Assembly (NCBI RefSeq): GCF_036655075.1
Contig: NZ_JAVVQU010000006.1
Coordinates: 1 to 64,000 of the forward strand
Direction of reading: 5' to 3'
DNA: 64,000 nucleotides
From: Holtiella sp036655075
Lineage (GTDB): Bacteria; Bacillota; Clostridia; Lachnospirales; Cellulosilyticaceae
Shown here piece by piece: positions 35,473 to 42,878 of the stretch. Both the position numbers and the translations under genes were made by a program. Each line of letters starts with the position of its first letter. Within the stretch, counting starts at the first letter, position 1. A model generated the notes under the pieces. That model worked only from the letters and a program-made list of their open reading frames with translations, searched no databases and was not told where the DNA came from.

Positions 35473-36172
35473 GGTGGAAATATTAGTAGTAGAAGATGAT
35501 GCACCTATTAGAAATTTAATCATGACTACACTTGAGACACAAAAATATAAGTATCAGACAGCAAGTGACGGTAGTGAGGCACTCTTGATGGCGGTGTCCC
35601 ATAAGCCAGATATCATTTTGATGGATCTAGGGCTTCCGGACACAGATGGTGTAGAAGTGATTAGAAAAATAAGAACCTGGTCAGTAGCTCCGATTATTGT
35701 CATCAGTGCGAGAAGTGATGATAGGGACAAAATAGAAGCCTTGGATGCAGGGGCAGATGACTATTTGACCAAACCTTTTAGCGTAGAGGAACTCTTAGCA
35801 CGTATTCGGTCGACCTTACGCCGCTTGCAATACTTAGAAAGTCAGGGAACAGAGGAAATAGCCCTCTTTGAAAATGGGGACTTAACCATTGACTATGCAG
35901 CAGCAACCGTCAAGTTAGGTGAGGAGAAGATTCATTTGATGCCTATGGAGTATAGTTTGCTTTGCCTATTAGCAAAGCATGTAGGAAAAGTTTTGACCCA
36001 TCAATACATTTTGGACAAAGTTTGGGTGAATGCGCTTGAAAGTGATCTATCTTCCTTGCGGGTGTATATGGCGACATTAAGGAAGAAGATAGAACCCAAT
36101 AAAGGCCAAGCCAAGTACATACAAACACATATAGGGATAGGGTATCGTATGGTGAGAATAGAAAAAAATTAA
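35462..36172 (+). CDS. kdpE: KDP operon response regulator KdpE
   Basis: This is a 236-residue OmpR/PhoB-type response regulator. The receiver domain (about 5-118) has Asp pair VEDDAP, phosphoacceptor Asp in ILMDLGLPD (about residue 55), Thr/Ser switch VISARS and the Lys in DDYLTKPFSVEE. A winged-helix DNA-binding domain follows (about 138-232: MPMEYSLLCLLAKHVGKVLT, HIGIGYRM at the end). Phosphorylated KdpE activates the kdp promoter. It overlaps the kdpD end by 11 bases and is preceded by GAGGAGG inside kdpD. The operon ends in hairpins. Confidence 0.95.
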   Translation: MKDKVEILVVEDDAPIRNLIMTTLETQKYKYQTASDGSEALLMAVSHKPDIILMDLGLPDTDGVEVIRKIRTWSVAPIIVISARSDDRDKIEALDAGADDYLTKPFSVEELLARIRSTLRRLQYLESQGTEEIALFENGDLTIDYAAATVKLGEEKIHLMPMEYSLLCLLAKHVGKVLTHQYILDKVWVNALESDLSSLRVYMATLRKKIEPNKGQAKYIQTHIGIGYRMVRIEKN

Positions 36173-36187
36173 GAAGATAAATAAAAC

Positions 36188-36271
36188 GTAAACTAATGAA
36201 CACAAAAAGCAGAAATTAGTTTACAAAACCCTTCTAAATAGAGCTGTTTTACGACTATTTTATAGGGGTTT
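36188..36271 (+). terminator. Two consecutive hairpins after kdpE
   Basis: A 10-bp perfect stem (GTAAACTAAT and complement, 36188-36224) is followed directly by a second imperfect stem pairing AAAACCC with GGGGTTTT and CTA/TAG blocks (to 36271), ending in a short T-run. Likely tandem terminators of the kdp operon. Confidence 0.55.
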
Positions 36272-36329
36272 TATAGATTAATGATATAATAATAGAAACA
36301 ATATGATACAGTTGGGGAGGTTGAAAGAT

Positions 36330-38234
36330 ATGATTCAATTTATAGGGAGGCAACCTATAGAGAATGAGGTGCTTAGACACCTTTTAGAAGAAATAGCCTT
36401 TGAGAGCGAAGCTTATACATGTCACATAAGAGCAGTTCAAATAGAAAAAGGTTTAGAAGTACACTTCAATGAGACGGAAATTGTGATTGGTTACGACCAT
36501 CCCATTACCTATGCAAGAGCGCTTGCACTTGTGAAAGAAAGACTTTCAAAAAAGAAGGGCTTAACAGGTATAGACCGAACACCTATTAAACAAGTTGCTA
36601 AATTTGAAAGTCTAGGTGTGATGATTGATTGCTCCAGAAATGCTGTGTTAAAAGTAGAAACGGTTAAGCAGTTTATGCGTTATTTAGCGCTTATGGGCTA
36701 TAAGACACTTCAACTTTATACAGAAGATACTTATGAATTAGAAGGCTATCCATACTTTGGGTATATGAGGGGCAGTTACAAGAAAGAAGAAATTAAAGAA
36801 ATTGTAGACTACGCTAAGAAGCTTAGTATGGAAGTCATACCTTGCATTCAAACCCTTGCTCATTTAGGTGCAACACTTAGATGGCGTGCTTTTGAAGAAG
36901 TGATGGATTGTGAGAATACCCTTCTAGTAGGGGAGGAGAAAACTTACGAATTGATTGAAGCGATGGTGAAACATGCGGCGACCCACTTTGAAAGTAGACG
37001 AATTAATATTGGAATGGATGAAGCTCATAATTTAGGACTTGGAAAATACTTAAAGCAACATGGCTACAGAGAACGGATTGAAATTATGGTGGAGCACTTA
37101 ACACGCGTGGTGGAGATTTGTCGTAAATATGAGATGAAGCCAATGATGTGGAGTGATATGTTCTTTAGATTATTAAGTGTCAGTGGAGACTACGATGCCA
37201 ACTGTGATTTAGGCGCTCATGAGGTGCTTGCAAAACTTCCAAAAGATATTCAGATTATTTTCTGGGACTATTATAACAAGCAAGAAAGCCACTATAATAT
37301 GATTTTAGAACAACACAAAAAGCTTTCCAACACAACACTCTTTGCAGGAGGGGCGTGGCGATGGAGAGGTATAGTGCCTGACAATACCTTTAGTTTGTAT
37401 GTGAGTGAACAAGCGTTACGTGCATGTGTGAAGCAGGGTATCCAAGAAATTTTTGTAACAGCATGGGGAGATAATGGTGGAGAGTGTGCAACTTTTGCTA
37501 TTTTACCCAGCCTAGTCTTTTATGCAGAAAGATGCTACGAAGAGGTACTAAGGGAGGAAGTGTTAGCTTCTAGATTTGAAACCTTTACAGGTGCAACTTG
37601 GGAGGACTTCTTACTCTTAGATAGTGCCAACCATTTGCCAGATAACCCATCTCCTGGTAGATGTTCTGTTAATCCGAGTAAATATCTTTTCTTCCAAGAT
37701 GTGCTCATGGGCCTTTTTGATAAACATGTGACCTATAGCGAGACAAATGCTTTTTACGCAGAACTTGCTCAAGAACTTGAAAGGGCAGTAGTAAGAAATC
37801 CTAAATGGAAATATATATTTATGCCTATTTATCTAAATGCCAAAATTCTTTCATTAAAATCTGAAATGGGCGTGCGTTTGCAAAAAGCGTATCAAGATAA
37901 GAATAGGGAAGCTATGGCAAGCTACAAAGGGGATATGGAGACTTTAATCCAAGACCTTCGTACGTACCACCAAGCCATTCGTAAGCAGTGGAAGATGGAG
38001 AACAAAATGTCTGGTCTTGAAATCCAAGACCAACGTATGGGTGGACTACTTACAAGGATGGAAGTAGCTAGGGAAACACTAGAGAGTTATATTAAAGGTG
38101 AAATAGATACAATAGAAGAACTTGAATATGAACGTTTACGCTTTGATTGCAATCTAGATGAAGCAGCACCACTTTCTATTCCAGGCGCTTGGTGGCATGA
38201 AATTATTTCGCCAAATAGAGTAGGCAGAACTTAA
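36330..38234 (+). CDS. GH20 beta-N-acetylhexosaminidase, cytoplasmic
   Basis: This 634-residue retaining hexosaminidase removes terminal GlcNAc or GalNAc, probably from imported fragments. The GH20 catalytic pair is Asp230-Glu231 in NIGMDEAHNLGLGKYLK. Barrel strands are recognisable at LGVMIDCSRNAVLKVETVKQ (about 96-115), LQLYTEDTYELEGYPYFGY and WSDMFFRLL. The extended C-terminal region (about 430-634) is helical. An N-terminal alpha/beta GH20b-like domain (residues 1-90) precedes it. No signal peptide is visible. The ATG at 36330 has GGGGAGG about 10 bases upstream, whereas the earlier ATG (36303) has none. It follows kdpE with a terminator between, so it is a separate unit. Confidence 0.88.
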   Translation: MIQFIGRQPIENEVLRHLLEEIAFESEAYTCHIRAVQIEKGLEVHFNETEIVIGYDHPITYARALALVKERLSKKKGLTGIDRTPIKQVAKFESLGVMIDCSRNAVLKVETVKQFMRYLALMGYKTLQLYTEDTYELEGYPYFGYMRGSYKKEEIKEIVDYAKKLSMEVIPCIQTLAHLGATLRWRAFEEVMDCENTLLVGEEKTYELIEAMVKHAATHFESRRINIGMDEAHNLGLGKYLKQHGYRERIEIMVEHLTRVVEICRKYEMKPMMWSDMFFRLLSVSGDYDANCDLGAHEVLAKLPKDIQIIFWDYYNKQESHYNMILEQHKKLSNTTLFAGGAWRWRGIVPDNTFSLYVSEQALRACVKQGIQEIFVTAWGDNGGECATFAILPSLVFYAERCYEEVLREEVLASRFETFTGATWEDFLLLDSANHLPDNPSPGRCSVNPSKYLFFQDVLMGLFDKHVTYSETNAFYAELAQELERAVVRNPKWKYIFMPIYLNAKILSLKSEMGVRLQKAYQDKNREAMASYKGDMETLIQDLRTYHQAIRKQWKMENKMSGLEIQDQRMGGLLTRMEVARETLESYIKGEIDTIEELEYERLRFDCNLDEAAPLSIPGAWWHEIISPNRVGRT

Positions 38235-38543
38235 TCAATGCAACAACACAAGCTAAAAATAAGCTTTGTAGAAAAAGATGAATAAAATAAAATAAAAGGG
38301 AAACACTAGTATAGTAGAAAAACATACTAGTGTTTTTTATGAAGTTTGTAATCCAGCTTGACAAAGAATTCTATTTACGGTATACTAGGTACATATTAGT
38401 CGATATTTATAAATTTCCAAGTTGTTGAATGCCCTTCACATAATATTAGAGATTATATCTATTAACTGAATGTAGTCTGTAATAATATGTGAATTTTTTA
38501 TTTCAGTAGGATTGCAGAAATAAAATACAAGGAGGTACCTCAA
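38235..38543. other. Spacer with hexosaminidase terminator and cold-shock leader
   Basis: This 309-base gap holds the GH20 terminator (38302-38338). Downstream is a long leader of the cold-shock gene with several self-complementary A/T stretches (38440-38500). Long structured leaders are normal for csp genes and control translation at low temperature. No coding potential. Confidence 0.5.
38302..38338 (+). terminator. Terminator after the GH20 gene
   Basis: AACACTAGTAT and its complement (11 bp) with a T6 run. Confidence 0.85.
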
Positions 38544-38741
38544 ATGACAGGTACAGTTAAATGGTTTAACGCAGAAAAAGGTTTTGGTTTCATCGAAAGA
38601 GCAGACGGAGATGACGTTTTCGTACATTTCTCAGCTATCCAAGGAGATGGATTCAAATCATTAGAAGAAGGACAAAAAGTAAACTTCGATATTACTAAAG
38701 GTCCACGTGGCGCTCAAGCTGAAAACGTAACTAAAGCTTAA
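38544..38741 (+). CDS. Cold-shock protein (CspA family)
   Basis: This 65-residue OB-fold RNA chaperone contains both RNA-binding motifs: RNP1 KGFGFIER (about residues 12-19) and RNP2 VFVHFSAI (about 25-32). The sequence TGTVKWFNAEKGFGF is diagnostic. GGAGGTACC lies 9 bases upstream of the ATG. Cold-shock proteins melt RNA secondary structure. The long leader before it may itself respond to temperature. A strong terminator follows directly. Confidence 0.96.
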   Translation: MTGTVKWFNAEKGFGFIERADGDDVFVHFSAIQGDGFKSLEEGQKVNFDITKGPRGAQAENVTKA

Positions 38742-38751
38742 TTTAAGCTTC

Positions 38752-38794
38752 AAAAGAGATAATCTTGCCTAGCAAGATTATCTCTTTTTTTATG
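38752..38794 (+). terminator. Terminator after the cold-shock gene
   Basis: A 16-bp perfect stem (AAAAGAGATAATCTTG and complement, 5-base loop) with a T7 run. Confidence 0.92.
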
Positions 38795-39003
38795 TTCAAA
38801 AATTAAATGATCTGTTTGGTCTTTATCAACATCTATTTGAAAATTTCTTTATCTTTTTTGTACTCTCTCCTCAGTATTGTCTAACAGAGCCAAATTAAAA
38901 GATAGAAAGATGCTTGAACAAATAAGTGACAAAGTTACAGAAAAAATACAAAAAATTGGATATACTAAGGATATAAGTGAAAAAATAAAAGGAGTGTACA
39001 AAA

Positions 39004-39588
39004 ATGGAAAATTCAAACTGGCTCAAAAATGCCCTTGTTCTGGGGATTGTCTTTTTCTTGGCTATTTTCATTGTCAAGCCGATAGGTGTTTCTACACAGT
39101 TTAGTGTGTTAAGTGGCATACTGCACAGTATGGTAGATCCTGGTATGATTACAACAGATGCTACAAGAGAAAGTGGGTATCAAAGTAGCAATGCCTATTA
39201 TGATAAAAATGAAGGAAAGTTGGCTAAGCAAATTAAAGATCCTTGGAATTATGATTTGGCTTTTGTGCTCGGAATGCCTTTAGGGGGAACCCTAGTTTAT
39301 CTTCTAAATCGCAAGAAAAAACCTTCTTATCTGTCAAATGTAGGTCAGGTGCCAAGATTGTATCAAGATAAACAAGGTTTTCTAAGATTATATTTACCTA
39401 GTTTTGTAGGTGGATTTTTAATTTTATTTGGCGCTAGAATGGCAGATGGATGTACGAGTGGACATATGATGAGTGGAATGATGCAAGGGAGCGTAAGTGG
39501 GTATATTTTTGCAGGGGCTGTGTTTGTAGTAGCAATACCTACTGCACTTTTAGTGCAGATCTATAGTAAGAGAAAGGCAGGACGATAA
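39004..39588 (+). CDS. YeeE/YedE-family transporter, first subunit
   Basis: This 194-residue membrane protein is one half of a YeeE/YedE (TsuA/PmpA) sulfur-compound transporter. Segments: LVLGIVFFLAIFIVKPIGV, a soluble loop (about 45-75), LAFVLGMPLGGTLVYLL, LPSFVGGFLILFGARMADG and GYIFAGAVFVVAIPTALLV. The family signature is GARMADGCTSGHMMSGMMQ, with the cysteine that in related thiosulfate transporters takes part in substrate relay. AAAGGAG precedes the ATG. The partner gene begins one base after its stop codon, so the two are coupled and together provide a full-length protein's segments. A Crp/Fnr regulator lies convergent just beyond. Confidence 0.85.
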   Translation: MENSNWLKNALVLGIVFFLAIFIVKPIGVSTQFSVLSGILHSMVDPGMITTDATRESGYQSSNAYYDKNEGKLAKQIKDPWNYDLAFVLGMPLGGTLVYLLNRKKKPSYLSNVGQVPRLYQDKQGFLRLYLPSFVGGFLILFGARMADGCTSGHMMSGMMQGSVSGYIFAGAVFVVAIPTALLVQIYSKRKAGR

Positions 39589-39589
39589 G

Positions 39590-40156
39590 ATGAATGTTGC
39601 ATCAGGCATTGTATTAGGTGGACTTTTTGGCGCAGCCCTTTACTATGTGGGTGCCTCTAATCCACAAAAACTTTTAAGTATGCTACGTTTTCAAAATTTA
39701 AGGTTGATGAAAATTATCTTTTTTGCTATAGGGTTTGGAAGCACTTTGTTGGCAGTGACGAGCTTACTTGGCCTTTTTGATATCACGCATTTGAGCATTA
39801 AAGAGACCCACTTAGGTGTACTTGTAGGCGGGCTTATATTTGGTCTAGGGTTTGGAGGGCTTGGGACTTGTCCGGGTACTTGTGTGGTAGCCACTACAAG
39901 TGGTGGCTTCAAAAAGGCAATAGTTGCTTTATTGGGAGGTTTGCTTGGCGCTTGGGTATTTTCCATGAGCTATAGTTGGTTTAAGGAAAAGGGCCTTTTT
40001 GATGCTATGAATTTAGGGCGTCTGACTTGGTTTCAGGTTTCAGAGGCGTTTCAGGCAGTCTTTGAGGTCGGTTATGTTGGGTTACTCGGTGTAGGGGTTT
40101 TGTTTATGGTGATTGCAAGCATCTTACCAAGGCATCCTTTTAAAAAAAATGGCTAA
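39590..40156 (+). CDS. YeeE/YedE-family transporter, second subunit
   Basis: This 188-residue membrane protein is the partner half. It has five or six predicted segments (SGIVLGGLFGAALYYVG, IIFFAIGFGSTLLAVTSLL, LGVLVGGLIFGLGFGGLG, AIVALLGGLLGAWVFSMS, VGLLGVGVLFMVIASILP). The motif GFGGLGTCPGTCVVATTSGG has two cysteines in the family relay region (about residues 87-106). In single-chain YeeE both halves are fused; here they are separate genes with one base between. Import of thiosulfate or a related sulfur anion is the likely role but is inferred from the family. Its stop lies in the arm of a bidirectional terminator shared with the convergent regulator. Confidence 0.85.
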   Translation: MNVASGIVLGGLFGAALYYVGASNPQKLLSMLRFQNLRLMKIIFFAIGFGSTLLAVTSLLGLFDITHLSIKETHLGVLVGGLIFGLGFGGLGTCPGTCVVATTSGGFKKAIVALLGGLLGAWVFSMSYSWFKEKGLFDAMNLGRLTWFQVSEAFQAVFEVGYVGLLGVGVLFMVIASILPRHPFKKNG

Positions 40157-40210
40157 CAAAAAAGAGGATAGCATCTTATATACATATAGGGGCTATCCTC
40201 TTTTTGTTAG
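40153..40210. terminator. Bidirectional terminator between the YeeE pair and the Crp/Fnr gene
   Basis: An almost perfect ~19-bp stem (AACAAAAAAGAGGATAGC with its complement) has A-runs on one side and T-runs on the other. It overlaps both stop codons. Confidence 0.9.
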
Positions 40211-40887
40211 GGAAGGAAACGTTTTCTAAGTTTAGTTTTATCTTGTAAAGTTACGCCACCACGAGAAAGGGATACGAGACCTTCTTGCTCAAAGTATTTC
40301 AACATACGTGAGACAACTTCACGGGCACTGCCCATGTATTTAGCAATTTGCTCGTGTGTGAGCTTGAGTGTGGTGCTGCTTGTTTTAGAAGATTCATCAA
40401 GTAGGAAAAGGGCAAGGCGCTCATCAAAACTGAAAAAGAGCATTTGTTCCATTACCCACATCACGTCTGAAAAACGTTCAACAGCTATTTTATTGGCAAA
40501 GTTCTCGACATAAATATTTTCTTGCATAAGCTTAGCAAAGTAAGAGGTGTGAAGGAGTAAGACCTCAGCATCTTCTTCTACATCCATATGGACATCAAAG
40601 GTAATACTCTTCAAGATGCAAGAAGCAGAGAGTACACATAATTCACCACCATAGAGCCGATAAAGTGTGACATCTTTTCCTTTATCGGAAAGTAAATAGG
40701 TGCGCAAACAGCCTGTTTTAACTAAAAGAACCCCGATGCAATCCCGGTCTCCTCTATGTAATCTTTGCCCAGCAGTGTAATGTACAGTCGTTGTATGTTC
40801 TAATAAAAGGGCTTGTTGATTAGACGTTAAGTGGTTCCAGAAGTCTAAAGTGTGAATGAGAAAGTTTTGGTCTTCACGATTAATCAT
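40207..40887 (-). CDS. Crp/Fnr-family transcriptional regulator
   Basis: This 226-residue regulator has an N-terminal cyclic-nucleotide-binding-like beta-barrel (about 20-130, LLVKTGCLRTYLLSDKGKDV). A long dimer helix follows. The C-terminal winged helix has recognition helix KYMGSAREVVSRMLKYFEQE and LVSLSRGGVTLQD wing (about 170-215). The N-terminus lacks the four-cysteine Fe-S cluster of classical Fnr, although cysteines occur in the barrel (SASCILKS). GGAGG is 7 bases before the ATG. It is convergent with the YeeE pair and may respond to redox or sulfur status, inferred from neighbourhood. It could be the regulator of those genes. Confidence 0.87.
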   Translation of the reverse strand: MINREDQNFLIHTLDFWNHLTSNQQALLLEHTTTVHYTAGQRLHRGDRDCIGVLLVKTGCLRTYLLSDKGKDVTLYRLYGGELCVLSASCILKSITFDVHMDVEEDAEVLLLHTSYFAKLMQENIYVENFANKIAVERFSDVMWVMEQMLFFSFDERLALFLLDESSKTSSTTLKLTHEQIAKYMGSAREVVSRMLKYFEQEGLVSLSRGGVTLQDKTKLRKRFLP

Positions 40888-41026
40888 AAATAGCCTCCAT
40901 TTTTTGGTATTTATACATAGTATAGAGAAAATAGCAGTAATATACCATAAAAAACTATTTACTTTATGAGGGATTTCCTATATTTTGATAAGTAAGCACA
41001 CAACAAAAGAGAAAAGAGGGGATGAC

Positions 41027-41279
41027 ATGGCATCATCTTTAGCGTTTGTCCAGTACGTTTGTGAACAGTTAAAAGGGGCTGGAACGATTACTTTTAATAG
41101 AAGCAAGTCCTTATAAGGGGGCTAAACCTCACTTAATCTTAGAGAATTTAGAGGATGTACCCTTTCTGATAGATTTTATGAAAGCAACTTATCATGCACT
41201 CCCTCAGCCTCAACCTAAAAAACCTAAAGTGTCTACAAGACCAAAAGGGGATCAAGAAGAGCGGCTACCGCTTATTTAA
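41027..41279 (+). pseudogene. TfoX/Sxy N-terminal-domain protein remnant
   Basis: The ATG at 41027 starts MASSLAFVQYVCEQLKGAGT, the typical opening of the ~110-residue TfoX N-terminal domain proteins. This frame reaches a stop (TAA at about 41115-41117). From about 41090 another frame reads LLIEASPYKGAKPHLILENL then EDVPFLIDFMKATYHALPQP and QPKKPKVSTRPKGDQEERLP, ending LI and TAA (41277-41279). This is the C-terminal half of the same family (basic KKPK tail). The middle (~45 residues) is gone and the frame shifts at the junction, as expected of a deletion. A good binding site (AGAGGGG) is still present. Confidence 0.8.
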
Positions 41280-41297
41280 AATAGAAAGGAGAACGCC

Positions 41298-42059
41298 GTG
41301 CTTTATATTTCTCAATTACTTGAAACCCATAGATTAGTCCCATTGTTAGAAGCTTATCCTATAGGGTTAGAAGTGATTAGCTTCAGTATAGGTTTTGTGT
41401 TAGATGATGTAGAAGCATCGATAGATCATTATCAAAAAGAATTTAGTGCCTTGTCCCAAGAGACACCCTTGACCTTTCATGGACCTTTCTTAGACCTACT
41501 TCCCGGAACTTGTGACAAGAAAGTACGAGAATTAGCACGCACACGTTTTGAGGCAGGCTATCAAGCAGCAAAGACTTTTGGAGTTAAGCATATGATTTTT
41601 CATACTGGGTATATGCCCAATACTTATCCAGATGTGTATTGGCTGGAAAATGTGATTCATTTTTGGCAAGACTTCTTAAAAGATAAGCTAGAGGATTGTA
41701 CATTTTATGTGGAAAATGTCTTGGACTTAGATTGGCAACTCTTACATCAGCTTATAGATGCCATCGACCATCCTCACTTTAAGGTATGCCTAGATGTAGG
41801 ACATGTAAAGGCCTATAGTCGTAGAAGTGTCAACGAGTGGATTCAGGGACTTGGAGATCGAATTGGTTATGTGCACCTTCACAATAATGATGGAAGTAGG
41901 GACGCACATGCTGGGCTTTTAAATGGAACGATACCCATGAAGGATGTATTAAGTCAACTTAGAGTTACGGCACCTGATGCCCATTGGAGCCTAGAAGTTT
42001 CAGATGAAGTAGAACTTAAAAGGTCTATTGAATGGCTTATGGAACAAAAGTTAATCTAA
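41298..42059 (+). CDS. Xylose-isomerase-like TIM-barrel protein
   Basis: This 253-residue protein belongs to the sugar phosphate isomerase/epimerase (AP endonuclease family 2) barrel group. Metal-binding strands: LTFHGPFLDLLPGTCDKKVR (about 54-73), MIFHTGYMPN, FYVENVLDLDWQLL (with Glu), KVCLDVGHVKAYS and VHLHNNDGSRDAHAGLLNG (about 191-209). The His/Glu/Asp set fits a divalent-metal site. The GTG start has AAAGGAGA upstream. It lies directly behind the TfoX-like remnant and 25 bases before yfcE, so the two are probably co-transcribed. Substrate unknown: family members isomerise or epimerise sugars, or repair DNA. Confidence 0.8.
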   Translation: MLYISQLLETHRLVPLLEAYPIGLEVISFSIGFVLDDVEASIDHYQKEFSALSQETPLTFHGPFLDLLPGTCDKKVRELARTRFEAGYQAAKTFGVKHMIFHTGYMPNTYPDVYWLENVIHFWQDFLKDKLEDCTFYVENVLDLDWQLLHQLIDAIDHPHFKVCLDVGHVKAYSRRSVNEWIQGLGDRIGYVHLHNNDGSRDAHAGLLNGTIPMKDVLSQLRVTAPDAHWSLEVSDEVELKRSIEWLMEQKLI

Positions 42060-42083
42060 AGAACACGCTAAAGGAGAAAAAGG

Positions 42084-42647
42084 ATGAAGTACTTAATTTT
42101 TTCAGATATACATGGCTCAAGTAGCCGTACACAACATCTGTTAGATGTTTTTAAAGCAAAGCAATGTGATTTAATGCTGATTTTAGGCGATGTGCTGTAT
42201 CATGGGCCACGTAATCCTTTACCAGAAGGACATAATCCAGGCGAAGTGGTTCAGCTCCTCAATGACTATAAAGAAAAAATTATTTGTGTAGGTGGAAACT
42301 GTGATACTACAGTTGATCAAATGGTCTTGAGTTTTCCTTGTTTAGCCGAGTATACCATTATTATGGATGAGGGCATCAAACTTTTTGCAACTCACGGGCA
42401 TCACTATCAACCCTCACAATTGCCACTTTTAAATAAAGGGGACGTCTTCTTGTATGGGCATACGCATTTATGGGAAATAGAAGAACATGCAGGGATTATA
42501 CAGTGCAATCCAGGGTCTATTAGCCTACCCAAAGAAGGGCGTCCTGCCACTTATGCCATCTATGAAAAAGGTCAGTTAGAGATTTTTACTTTAGAGGGTG
42601 AATCGCTTAAAAGGTACCAAGTCAAATCGTTCAGAAGAGAAATCTAA
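42084..42647 (+). CDS. yfcE: YfcE-type phosphodiesterase
   Basis: This 187-residue metallophosphoesterase matches E. coli YfcE (184). Metal-site motifs: FSDIHGSS (D-x-H), LILGDVLYHGPRNPLPEGHN (GD motif with the YfcE-specific loop), VGGNCDT (GNxD), ATHGHHY and YGHTHLWEIE (GHTH). Mn2+-dependent enzymes of this type cleave small phosphodiesters in vitro; the natural substrate is unknown. AAAGGAGA lies before the ATG. It follows the TIM-barrel gene by 24 bases and ends in a long hairpin. Confidence 0.93.
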   Translation: MKYLIFSDIHGSSSRTQHLLDVFKAKQCDLMLILGDVLYHGPRNPLPEGHNPGEVVQLLNDYKEKIICVGGNCDTTVDQMVLSFPCLAEYTIIMDEGIKLFATHGHHYQPSQLPLLNKGDVFLYGHTHLWEIEEHAGIIQCNPGSISLPKEGRPATYAIYEKGQLEIFTLEGESLKRYQVKSFRREI

Positions 42648-42653
42648 GATTTT

Positions 42654-42725
42654 CTATTCTACAAAAGAGTCTACTTATTCTAGAATATATATAGTAAGTA
42701 GACTCTTTTGTAGAATAGAGCATTT
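42654..42725 (+). terminator. 24-bp perfect hairpin after yfcE
   Basis: CTATTCTACAAAAGAGTCTA plus CTTA (24 nt) at 42654-42677 pairs perfectly with 42695-42718 around a 17-base loop. A short T-run (ATTTTT) follows. The arms are longer than ordinary terminators. Confidence 0.75.
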
Positions 42726-42785
42726 TTCTTAAAAAAACACTAAACACCACAATAAAGGAACTTTTTGAAAGCACGTAAAAATCTA

Positions 42786-42814
42786 TTGCTTGAATGAGAG
42801 AAATCGAATATTAT
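42786..42814 (+). promoter_or_regulatory. Sigma-A-type promoter of the M20/BMP operon
   Basis: TTGCTT, 17-base spacer, TATTAT. Leaves a leader of about 60 bases before the M20 start. No riboswitch was recognised. Confidence 0.6.
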
Positions 42815-42878
42815 TGTGGTATAGAAGATAAAAGTTCGGGAAATATTTACGCCGTTAACAGCAGATAGGAGAATTGAC

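Noticed and set aside
38877..39104. 75-codon ORF overlapping the YeeE first subunit
   Set aside because: It runs out of frame into the start of the transporter gene and has no binding site; the ATG at 39004 has AAAGGAG.
42815..42878. Riboswitch in the leader of the M20/BMP operon
   Set aside because: The leader is about 60 bases, too short and without a recognisable aptamer core.
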